Assembly: GCA_023425285.1 (NCBI GenBank) | Contig: JAFACY010000178.1 | Coordinates: forward strand, 1 to 7,062 | Length of the DNA: 7,062 nucleotides | Direction: 5' to 3' | Source of the DNA: Bacillota bacterium | GTDB lineage: Bacteria; Bacillota; Clostridia; Tissierellales; Sedimentibacteraceae | In this document: positions 1 to 5,447 of the stretch, piece after piece | Position numbering within the stretch: position 1 is the stretch's first letter | Layout of the letters: every line of letters starts with the position of its first letter | Position numbers and translations under genes: made by a program | The notes under the pieces: model-generated | The model's input: only the letters and a program-made list of their open reading frames with translations | What the model was told of the DNA's origin: nothing | The model's database searches: none

Positions 1-139
1 GCCTTACAAAGGCATCACAGGCTTCAAGAACTGGTCATACAGCAATAAGGGTGAAGATGCGGATTATGGCTATTGGCTGGCTTTTGTGAATCCAAGATCG
101 GGTGAAACCACTGAACCGCCTGAAATAGTGTTGTCATAG
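1..139 (+). CDS. 3' end of an unrecognised protein gene (partial)
   Basis: An open frame beginning at base 2 runs for 45 codons to a TAG stop at 137-139; the 5' part lies outside the window. The visible tail is rich in aromatic residues and glycine (KNWSYSNKG, DYGYWLAFVNP) and ends in a Pro/Glu/Thr-rich stretch (SGETTEPPEIVLS), which would suit a soluble or exported beta-rich domain followed by a short flexible tail. I do not recognise the family and assign no function. Codon choice is somewhat GC-richer than in the next gene (CCG, GCG, GGC, TGG). No hairpin terminator follows the stop. The frame is supported by plausible protein composition and by the absence of any competing frame, but a tail this short cannot be identified by eye. 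Confidence 0.55.
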   Translation, partial: PYKGITGFKNWSYSNKGEDADYGYWLAFVNPRSGETTEPPEIVLS

Positions 140-154
140 CAATTCAAATAGTAC

Positions 155-183
155 TGTACAAACAATTTATAATATGATAAAAT
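155..183 (+). promoter_or_regulatory. possible sigma-A promoter for the 219-812 gene
   Basis: Two overlapping -10 candidates lie in the 79-base gap. TAAAAT (178-183) is preceded by TGA, an extended -10, and has TGTACA (155-160) at a 17-base spacing, which matches the -35 consensus at only 4 of 6 positions. TATAAT (168-173) is a perfect -10, but its best -35 (TTCAAA, 143-148) is 19 bases away. One of them probably starts transcription of the next gene; sequence alone does not decide which. Confidence 0.4.
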
Positions 184-218
184 AAACCAGATTATTTAAA
201 AAGGAGTTAAAAAAACAG

Positions 219-812
219 ATGCCCCCAATAAGTACCAATATTCATTTTGGTAAGTTATTCATAGAAAATTTGAAGATGAAAATTGATGTTCCAAGCTTTA
301 TAATAGGAATTGCTTCTCCCGAAACTATAGATGAGGACGATTTTGAGGACCTTCACACCCTTGATGAGGATGGAAATATTGATGTAAGGGAGTTTTATGA
401 GCAGTTTAATTTTGAAGAACTCAGCTTGAAACAAAAATCCTTTGTATTAGGATACTATTGTCATGTATGGCTTGATGAATATTACAAATTCAATGCCAGC
501 AAGCTCAGAATACGTAACAGTGTGGATTTAACAGACGAAGAGCTTGGCAATGCAGTCAAGTCAATACTTAGATTTTATGATGATAAGGCAATTGATAACT
601 TCTTTGAAAGCTATAAAAATGAAATAGATTTATTTGACTTAGAGTTGAATTTAACCGAAATAGAAGGTATAAGCATAAAAAAATCAAAAGAAAAAATAAT
701 GGAATTCTTTAAGGATTCAACACCTGATGTAAAATATCCTGACTTGATTGATGAATATGAATACATGAATTTCATTGAAAACGGATGCAGCAAAATAATG
801 AGGTCACTGTAA
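219..812 (+). CDS. hypothetical protein, possibly divergent zinc-dependent phospholipase C-like family
   Basis: This is a 197-residue, acidic, cytosolic-looking protein with no signal peptide or membrane segment. The pattern resembles the small bacterial zinc-dependent phospholipase C/P1-nuclease-like proteins often annotated as hypothetical in Firmicutes. It has an N-terminal MP-x(6)-H-F-G (His9), then FIIGIASPETID (28-38) where that family has a Gly-x-x-x-Pro-Asp segment, then His46, and the core helix FVLGYYCHVWLDEYY (75-89), whose His82 and Asp86 match the family's GY-x-x-H-x-x-x-D pattern. Family membership is inference from these motifs. The usual Pro-Asp is replaced by Pro-Glu, so zinc binding and activity are uncertain. 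The C-terminal half (about 105-197) is helical and acidic and I recognise nothing in it. AAGGAG (201-206) lies 12 bases before the ATG, a rather long spacing, but no better start exists. The gene appears monocistronic, with its own terminator. Confidence 0.72.
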   Translation: MPPISTNIHFGKLFIENLKMKIDVPSFIIGIASPETIDEDDFEDLHTLDEDGNIDVREFYEQFNFEELSLKQKSFVLGYYCHVWLDEYYKFNASKLRIRNSVDLTDEELGNAVKSILRFYDDKAIDNFFESYKNEIDLFDLELNLTEIEGISIKKSKEKIMEFFKDSTPDVKYPDLIDEYEYMNFIENGCSKIMRSL

Positions 813-840
813 GAGACTCCTTTCACAAGGAGTTTCTTTT
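813..840 (+). terminator. Rho-independent terminator after the 219-812 gene
   Basis: GAGACTCCTT (813-822) pairs with AAGGAGTTTC (827-836) as a 10-bp stem with one G-T wobble and a 4-base loop (TCAC). It is followed by TTTT (837-840). It starts on the base after the stop codon, so it serves the upstream gene and separates it from the HAD/GS unit. Confidence 0.88.
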
Positions 841-872
841 AAATTAAAAATTACTATAAAAATAAAATATAG

Positions 873-902
873 TTGAAAAATATAAATAAAGTATGCTATT
901 AT
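873..902 (+). promoter_or_regulatory. sigma-A promoter of the HAD phosphatase / GS-like unit
   Basis: The -35 is TTGAAA (873-878), spacing is 18 bases, and the -10 is TATTAT (897-902) preceded by TGC, giving an extended -10. Transcription would begin near 909, leaving a leader of about 20 nt. The -10 lies over and after the in-frame ATG at 893, which argues that this upstream ATG is not the start of the HAD gene. Confidence 0.68.
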
Positions 903-928
903 TAGTGGATAATAGCAAAGGATGGATT

Positions 929-1558
929 ATGGTGAAATATAAATATGTTTTGTTTGATTTTGACGGAACAATTGCCGATACTGAAGAGGCGAATTTTGTC
1001 ATATATCAGAAATTAGCCGAAAAATACAATTTAAGAAGCATTACCATAGATGAACTCGGGCATATAAAAAAAATGAGCGCAAGAGAATTAATTGAATATG
1101 TGGAATTGAAAAAAAGATATCTGCCATTTATCCTGAAAAGAGGTAAAAAGCTTTTAAATCAGGATATAAAAAATATAAGACTGTGTAAGGGAGATATTTT
1201 AGAAACTGTTAAGACATTGCGTGAAATGGGAATAAAGACAGCTATAATCACAACGAATTCCAAGGATAATGTGCTCACATTTCTTAAATCAAAAAATGCC
1301 GATTTTTTTGATTTTATTTTGAGTGCTTCAATGTTTGGAAAAGAAGCTAAAATGAGAAGAATCATTAAAAAAGAAAAATTGAATTTAAGTGAAGTTCTTT
1401 ATGTCGGCGATGAAATCAGAGACATCCATGCAGCTAAAAATACAGGAATAGATATTGTTTCGGTTGGATGGGGATATAATACAGTGGAAAGCTTAAGAAA
1501 GCATAAACCGGAATATCTGATATTTGAACCGTCGGAATTAATTGATATATGTAAGTAG
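929..1558 (+). CDS. HAD-superfamily hydrolase (phosphatase, subfamily IA, Gph/PpaX-like)
   Basis: This 209-residue cytosolic protein carries all four HAD motifs. Motif I is DFDGTIADT (10-18), with Asp10 the likely nucleophile and Asp12 the acid/base. Motif II is IITTNS, with Thr109. Motif III is a lysine in FGKEAKMRRI (Lys138 or Lys141). Motif IV is VGDEIRDI, with Asp161 and Asp165. Residues about 18-90 form a helical cap, as in subfamily IA phosphatases (phosphoglycolate phosphatase, PpaX). The reaction is expected to be Mg2+-dependent hydrolysis of a small phosphate ester; the substrate cannot be read from the sequence. I chose ATG 929 over the in-frame ATG at 893 because AAAGGA (917-922) sits 6 bases before it, the protein then starts directly at the first beta strand (MVKYKYVLFDFDGT), and ATG 893 would precede the predicted transcription start. 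The stop is 13 bases before the GS-like gene, so the two are probably co-transcribed. Confidence 0.9.
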   Translation: MVKYKYVLFDFDGTIADTEEANFVIYQKLAEKYNLRSITIDELGHIKKMSARELIEYVELKKRYLPFILKRGKKLLNQDIKNIRLCKGDILETVKTLREMGIKTAIITTNSKDNVLTFLKSKNADFFDFILSASMFGKEAKMRRIIKKEKLNLSEVLYVGDEIRDIHAAKNTGIDIVSVGWGYNTVESLRKHKPEYLIFEPSELIDICK

Positions 1559-1561
1559 AAC

Positions 1562-1568
1562 AGGAGGT
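1562..1568 (+). promoter_or_regulatory. strong ribosome binding site that fixes the GS-like start
   Basis: AGGAGGT is a near-perfect anti-Shine-Dalgarno match just after the HAD stop codon. It places the start at ATG 1572, a short spacing of about 4 bases, rather than at the in-frame ATG 1542, which lies inside the HAD gene and has no such site. A second in-frame ATG at 1581 is 13 bases away and less likely. Confidence 0.75.
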
Positions 1569-1571
1569 AAT

Positions 1572-3470
1572 ATGAGCAACATGATTTATACAATAAAGCC
1601 AGAACATCATGGCATACAAGATTTAACCAAAATACTCCAGGAGCATCCGGAAATTCAATTCGTATCATTCATGGGTGTTGATATCGGGGGTAACGGTACT
1701 GATGAAAAGATTCCTATAAAGCTTTTTATCAAGGATATGGCTGAAATGCTGAAGTTTGGAATTCAGACAGACGGTTCCAGCGTTGAGCTGCAGGGTATCG
1801 CAGATTTAAACAATGCGAGGGTGGATATATTACCCGATATTAATTGCAGCTGGTTTGTAGATTACAACTATGAAAACAACAATTCAATAAACGGCTTACC
1901 CGTAGGCACATTAAAAATTCCTTCATTCATCATACATGACGGCAAACAGGTATGCTCAAGATCCATACTCAAAAGGTCAATAATAAATTTCAAATCTGAA
2001 GTAATGAATTTAATCGAAAAAAATCCAAGGATATCGGAATATTTTGGTTTTAAATACGAGGATGTTGAAGAGGTTCAGCTCACCTGCGCAACAGAGCTTG
2101 AAATGTGGGTGAAATCTCCCGAGCAAAGCGCAGATTTTGAAGAGCTGCATACATCACAGGTTCTTAAGGAACAGTACTGGAAAAGAACTATGGGTACTGT
2201 AAGGACGGTTATCGAGAAAATAATGGATATGCTCGAATTCTATGACTTAAAGCCGGAGATGGCTCATAAAGAGGTTGGAGGCATAGCCAATAAAATTGAT
2301 GCCAAGGGCAGAATAACACACGTTATGGAGCAGCTTGAAATAGACTGGAGATTTTCAAATGCCATACAGGCTGCAGATAATGAAATTCTTGTGAGAGAAA
2401 TAATAGAGGATCAGTTCAGACATCACGGTCTAGAAGTGCTGTTTAAGGCAAAACCCATTGAAGGCGTTGCAGGAAACGGAGAGCATACTCATCTTGGAGT
2501 TGCATTAAAATTAAAGGACGGAAAAAGAATCAACATGTTCACTCCCGATGATATACACAAGGAATACTTAAGCGAAATCGGATACGGTGCTCTGATGGGA
2601 CTGTTAAAGAATTATGAGGTTATAAATCCCATTGTTACGGCAACAAATGATGCGTTTAACAGATTAAAACCGGGGTTTGAAGCACCTGTGTGCATAGTTA
2701 CTTCATTGGGAGGCTCAAAGGAAGCTCCTTCAAGAAACCGTTCCGTATTGGTAGGTGTAATCAGGGATGTAGAAAATCCAAATGTTATACGATTTGAACT
2801 GAGATCTCCAAATCCATATTCAAATACATACTTAGTTATTGCGGCAGCGTATCAGGCAATGCTTGACGGAATAGTCAATGTCACAAATGCGGGATTATCG
2901 TGCGAGCAATTGGAGAAGGAAATCTCAAAGGCATATGGTGAAGATGCTGTTTATCTGGAAAAATACAGAGAATACAGAAGTGAAGAGGATGTTTTTGAAC
3001 GTTATACGGAAGAAGAAAGAAGCAAGCTGTATGGCATAGCTCCCGCAACTGTCTGGGAAAACCTGTCAAATCTTGAGTCCAACAAGCTGAAACAGAGTGT
3101 ATTGAAGTCGGGAGATGTTTTTACCGATGAGCTTATAAATTCATTCAGGGAATCGACGCTTCAAAAGTGGAAAAATGAACTTACCGGCAGAATAATTCAT
3201 GACAATATAGTGCTTTTAAAAACATTTGTGAAGCTTCATAATGAACAGGATCATGCAACGGATCTGGACGTGGTTAACTGGGAAAGAATAGTTTATTTAA
3301 AAACCAAGCTCATGAAGGACAGCATGACAAAAAAATGTATTTTTACTAAAATAAAAACAGCAATTAAAGATGGTCATTATGATATAGCCTCTGATATGCA
3401 AAAGCAAATGAACGAAAAAATGTCTGAAATCAGAAGCTTATATATTGAATATAAAAATAATATTTTTTAA
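1572..3470 (+). CDS. glutamine-synthetase-family ligase, long form with C-terminal extension
   Basis: This 632-residue protein has the glutamine synthetase fold: an N-terminal beta-grasp domain (about 26-125) with the DGSS loop (67-70), then the catalytic barrel. By comparison with bacterial GS-I, the metal ligands are all present: Glu175 and Glu177 (TELEMW), Glu234 (HKEVGG), Glu256 (EQLEID), His305 (GNGEHTH) and Glu409 (RFELRSP). Arg364 and Glu370 (NRLKPGFEAP), Arg390 and Arg411 match substrate/ATP residues. It should join an amine to glutamate or a similar acid using ATP; ammonia is the default but is not proven. Differences from GS-I are about 14 extra residues between Glu234 and Glu256, VAGNG where GS-I has VNGSG, no NLYDLP-type adenylylation motif, and a Lys-rich helical tail (about 536-632). 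It is longer than GS-I (about 440-470) and shorter than GS-III (about 700). It follows the HAD gene closely and ends before a terminator. Confidence 0.9.
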   Translation: MSNMIYTIKPEHHGIQDLTKILQEHPEIQFVSFMGVDIGGNGTDEKIPIKLFIKDMAEMLKFGIQTDGSSVELQGIADLNNARVDILPDINCSWFVDYNYENNNSINGLPVGTLKIPSFIIHDGKQVCSRSILKRSIINFKSEVMNLIEKNPRISEYFGFKYEDVEEVQLTCATELEMWVKSPEQSADFEELHTSQVLKEQYWKRTMGTVRTVIEKIMDMLEFYDLKPEMAHKEVGGIANKIDAKGRITHVMEQLEIDWRFSNAIQAADNEILVREIIEDQFRHHGLEVLFKAKPIEGVAGNGEHTHLGVALKLKDGKRINMFTPDDIHKEYLSEIGYGALMGLLKNYEVINPIVTATNDAFNRLKPGFEAPVCIVTSLGGSKEAPSRNRSVLVGVIRDVENPNVIRFELRSPNPYSNTYLVIAAAYQAMLDGIVNVTNAGLSCEQLEKEISKAYGEDAVYLEKYREYRSEEDVFERYTEEERSKLYGIAPATVWENLSNLESNKLKQSVLKSGDVFTDELINSFRESTLQKWKNELTGRIIHDNIVLLKTFVKLHNEQDHATDLDVVNWERIVYLKTKLMKDSMTKKCIFTKIKTAIKDGHYDIASDMQKQMNEKMSEIRSLYIEYKNNIF

Positions 3471-3491
3471 CATGAAATGACTTAATATAAT

Positions 3492-3553
3492 GTTATTATG
3501 TGTATACTGGAAGAATAATATTAAAAAACCGGTTTCATATAATAACTTTTTTT
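3492..3553 (+). terminator. probable terminator of the HAD/GS-like unit
   Basis: GTTATTAT (3492-3499) is perfectly complementary to ATAATAAC (3539-3546), which is followed at once by seven T (3547-3553). Inside, ACTGG (3506-3510) can pair with CCGGT (3529-3533) through one wobble, giving a long imperfect AT-rich hairpin. It begins 21 bases after the GS-like stop. It is weaker than the other two terminators in the window because of its AT content and large inner loop. The inner AAACCGGTTT palindrome (3526-3535) would compete for the same bases. Confidence 0.6.
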
Positions 3554-3577
3554 GCTCTATTTTTATGTAATAATATT

Positions 3578-3601
3578 AATGGGATGATTATTTATTCCAT
3601 T
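3578..3601. repeat. short inverted repeat upstream of the nhaC promoter
   Basis: AATGG (3578-3582) and CCATT (3597-3601) are inverted around a 14-base centre. With wobbles the match extends to nine pairs (AATGGGATG with TATTCCATT). It ends 15 bases before the -35 box, where an activator could bind, but five perfect pairs in AT-rich DNA may be chance. Calling it an operator is inference only. Confidence 0.3.
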
Positions 3602-3616
3602 GCCAGCAAATAGTTA

Positions 3617-3645
3617 TTTACAAAATATTTCTACTGTGCTAAAAT
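3617..3645 (+). promoter_or_regulatory. sigma-A promoter with extended -10 for nhaC
   Basis: The -35 is TTTACA (3617-3622), spacing is exactly 17, and the -10 is TAAAAT (3640-3645) preceded by TGC. Transcription would start near 3652, giving a leader of about 170 nt before the nhaC ATG, much longer than the leaders predicted elsewhere in the window. A separate TATAAT at 3758-3763 has no convincing -35 box and is only a secondary candidate. Confidence 0.62.
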
Positions 3646-3651
3646 GTATGT

Positions 3652-3699
3652 AAAACGTATTCCGGATATGCGAAAAATGTATTCATGGATATTCGTTTT
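3652..3699 (+). repeat. imperfect direct repeat and 5' hairpin at the start of the nhaC leader
   Basis: GTATTCCGGATATGCG (3657-3672) is repeated as GTATTCATGGATATTCG (3679-3695), differing only in the central two or three bases and one base near the end. The pair is framed by AAAACG (3652-3657) and CGTTTT (3694-3699), which are perfectly complementary and can extend inward with mismatches. It falls at about +1 to +48 of the predicted transcript. It could be a double operator or a stem at the RNA 5' end. The repeat is seen in the sequence; the role is inference. Confidence 0.42.
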
Positions 3700-3823
3700 G
3701 AAATATGTGTATTGTTTAATGATGAGGGATTTTTCATTAATAGGTTTTTCAGGGCATTATAATAGGGTTTATTCATACGTCCTGTATCGATTCTCAATAC
3801 ACTAACATTAATGGAGGAGAGTT

Positions 3824-5317
3824 ATGAGTAAAGTTCCAAAACAAAAAAAACAAGCAACATTAGGAATTTCGGTTATACCTGTTATAGTCTTGGTTGCGGT
3901 GCTATCAGTGGCTATAATCAAATTTGGACAAGATGCACACATACCTATATTGGTTGGTGCTGCAGTGGCGGCACTGTTAGGAGTATTTGTATTAGGCTAT
4001 AGCTGGGTAGAAATTGAAAAAGGTATTATTGAGTCAATCGGAAGCGTAATGCAAGCGATTATGATACTTGCTATAATCGGTATGCTCATAGGTTCATGGA
4101 TATCGGGAGGAATTGTTCCTACATTGATTTATTACGGATTGCAGATATTATCACCTTCATTCTTTTTAATAACTGCTTTAATACTGTGCAGTATAGTTGC
4201 AATAGCAACGGGAAGTTCATGGACAACTGCAGGAACAGTTGGTGTTGCTTTGATAGGTATAGCAACCGGACTGGGGGTATCTGTTCCTTTAGCAGCAGGA
4301 TGTATAGTGTCGGGTGCATATTTCGGTGACAAGATGTCTCCTTTGTCCGATACTACAAACTTGGCTCCTGCAATGGCAGGCTCAACATTGTTTGACCACA
4401 TAAGACACATGTTTTATACGACGGGTCTTTCTTATGGTATAACTGCTGTTATATTTATAATAATCGGACTCAGATACAGGGGGCAGGAATTAAATACGGT
4501 AGAAATACAAGGAATACTTGATGCCATAAAAGGTGCCTATACAATTAATCCTATGCTTCTATTAGTTCCTGTTGTTACGATAGCAGCAGTTGCTATGAAG
4601 GTTCCGGCAATACCTGGATTGCTAATAGGCGTTGTTCTTGGCGGAATCTGCACAATATTCCAAGGTGGAGACTTTGGTGCGATTTTGGATGCTATACAGA
4701 ACGGTGTGGCTACAGAATCAGGTCATGCTATGGTTGATGAGTTGTTAACAAACGGCGGTATGCAAAGTATGATGTGGACAATATCCTTGATCATGTGTGC
4801 CCTGACTTTCGGAGGTGTTCTTGAAGTAACAGGCATGATGGCTTGTATAGCTTCAAAAATGCTTGACAAAGCAAAGAGTACAGGCTCACTGGTACTTGTT
4901 ACTGTATTATCTTGTTTGCTTGTAAATATACTTTGTGCGGATCAATATCTTGGAATCGCATTACCAGGAAAGATGTTTAAGGATGAATATGCAGAAAGAG
5001 GCTTGGCTCCGAGAAACTTATCAAGAGCACTTGAGGATTCCGGTACTGTTACATCGGCACTTGTTCCGTGGAACACATGCGGTGCAACAATGGCAGAATT
5101 TTTGGGAGTATCAACATTCTCATACATGCCGTTTGCGTTCTTTAATATGTTAAGTCCTATTGTGTCGGTGTTATATGCATATATGGGAATCTCGATAATG
5201 ACTTTGGAGGAGGATCCTGCTTCAGAAAAATATGTTAGACCTATGAAGCTTAAAAAATCACCGAAAGAATTGGAAGAATGGGTTGCGAATTACAGAGCTA
5301 AACATGCAAATGCTTAA
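3824..5317 (+). CDS. nhaC: Na+/H+ antiporter, NhaC family
   Basis: This 497-residue integral membrane protein is of the usual NhaC length. Hydrophobic segments, judged by eye, lie at about 12-32, 39-59, 72-95, 111-130, 135-160, 198-215, 242-280 (two), 314-335, 355-372 and 434-456. Family hallmarks are GSSWTTAGTVGVA (130-142), SGAYFGDKMSPLSD (163-176) with the following TTNLAP, ADQYLGI (372-378) and EDSGTVTSALVPWNTCG (404-420). The conserved Asp and Ser/Thr in these segments are candidates for ion binding. The family exchanges Na+ for H+; relatives such as Bacillus MleN couple this to malate/lactate exchange, so an organic-acid substrate cannot be ruled out. The start is clear: GGAGG lies 6 bases before the ATG, and the short Lys-rich N-terminus leads into the first membrane segment. 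It has its own promoter and terminator, so it is monocistronic. The gene symbol reflects family membership rather than proven function. Confidence 0.93.
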   Translation: MSKVPKQKKQATLGISVIPVIVLVAVLSVAIIKFGQDAHIPILVGAAVAALLGVFVLGYSWVEIEKGIIESIGSVMQAIMILAIIGMLIGSWISGGIVPTLIYYGLQILSPSFFLITALILCSIVAIATGSSWTTAGTVGVALIGIATGLGVSVPLAAGCIVSGAYFGDKMSPLSDTTNLAPAMAGSTLFDHIRHMFYTTGLSYGITAVIFIIIGLRYRGQELNTVEIQGILDAIKGAYTINPMLLLVPVVTIAAVAMKVPAIPGLLIGVVLGGICTIFQGGDFGAILDAIQNGVATESGHAMVDELLTNGGMQSMMWTISLIMCALTFGGVLEVTGMMACIASKMLDKAKSTGSLVLVTVLSCLLVNILCADQYLGIALPGKMFKDEYAERGLAPRNLSRALEDSGTVTSALVPWNTCGATMAEFLGVSTFSYMPFAFFNMLSPIVSVLYAYMGISIMTLEEDPASEKYVRPMKLKKSPKELEEWVANYRAKHANA

Positions 5318-5333
5318 TTTATAACATATATCA

Positions 5334-5369
5334 AATAACCTTACAGTCTTCTGTAAGGTTATTCTTTTT
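5334..5369 (+). terminator. Rho-independent terminator after nhaC
   Basis: AATAACCTTACAG (5334-5346) and CTGTAAGGTTATT (5351-5363) form a perfect 13-bp stem with a TCTT loop, followed by C and five T (5365-5369). It lies 16 bases after the nhaC stop. The stem is symmetrical, but no gene converges on it from the other side. Confidence 0.93.
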
Positions 5370-5374
5370 ATAAT

Positions 5375-5403
5375 TTGACTTTATAAAGATTTCATTATAA
5401 AAT
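5375..5403 (+). promoter_or_regulatory. sigma-A promoter of the TPR-GAF gene
   Basis: The -35 is TTGACT (5375-5380), spacing is 17, and the -10 is TAAAAT (5398-5403). An overlapping TATAAA (5396-5401) would give a 15-base spacing. Transcription would begin near 5410, with a leader of about 38 nt. It is the best-matched promoter in the window and sits directly after the nhaC terminator. Confidence 0.72.
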
Positions 5404-5447
5404 GTATATGTATCTGTTGAAGACGTTATCATGTTAGAGGTGAATTT

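Larger units (their letters stand above)
3471..3823 (+). other. 353-base non-coding gap between the GS-like gene and nhaC
   Basis: From 5' to 3' the gap holds the probable terminator (3492-3553), an AATGG/CCATT inverted repeat (3578-3601), an extended -10 promoter (3617-3645), an imperfect direct repeat inside a possible 5' hairpin (3652-3699), a weak stem TTAATGA/TCATTAA (3716-3722 with 3734-3740), a second TATAAT box (3758-3763) and the nhaC ribosome binding site, GGAGG (3813-3817, 6 bases before the ATG). I do not recognise a known riboswitch or RNA gene in it. Confidence 0.6.

Noticed and set aside
1542..1571. The longer frame of the GS-like gene starting at ATG 1542.
   Set aside because: It lies inside the 3' end of the HAD gene, and the AGGAGGT at 1562-1568 clearly serves the ATG at 1572.
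1399..1668. Minus-strand open frames across the HAD/GS junction (1399-1668 and 1434-1619).
   Set aside because: They are antisense to two well-supported genes, have no family motifs, and have compositions typical of reverse-frame shadows.
3526..3535. AAACCGGTTT palindrome as an operator.
   Set aside because: It lies within the probable terminator of the GS-like unit and a 10-base palindrome is weak evidence; it is noted only as a competing fold.
3758..3763. TATAAT as the main nhaC promoter.
   Set aside because: There is no acceptable -35 box 16-18 bases upstream and no TG extension, whereas TTTACA-N17-TGC-TAAAAT upstream is much better.
3644..3805. A 53-codon + strand frame (MYVKRIPDMRK...) inside the nhaC leader, a possible leader peptide.
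   Set aside because: Its first ATG overlaps the -10 box and none of its ATG codons has a ribosome binding site at a sensible distance. The composition is Tyr/Arg/Ser-rich and looks like chance translation.
4096..5153. Short frames on both strands within nhaC (4096-4329, 4119-4319, 4132-4410, 4935-5153, 4942-5127).
   Set aside because: nhaC is intact and its motifs are continuous through the region; these frames have no ribosome binding sites or recognisable domains.
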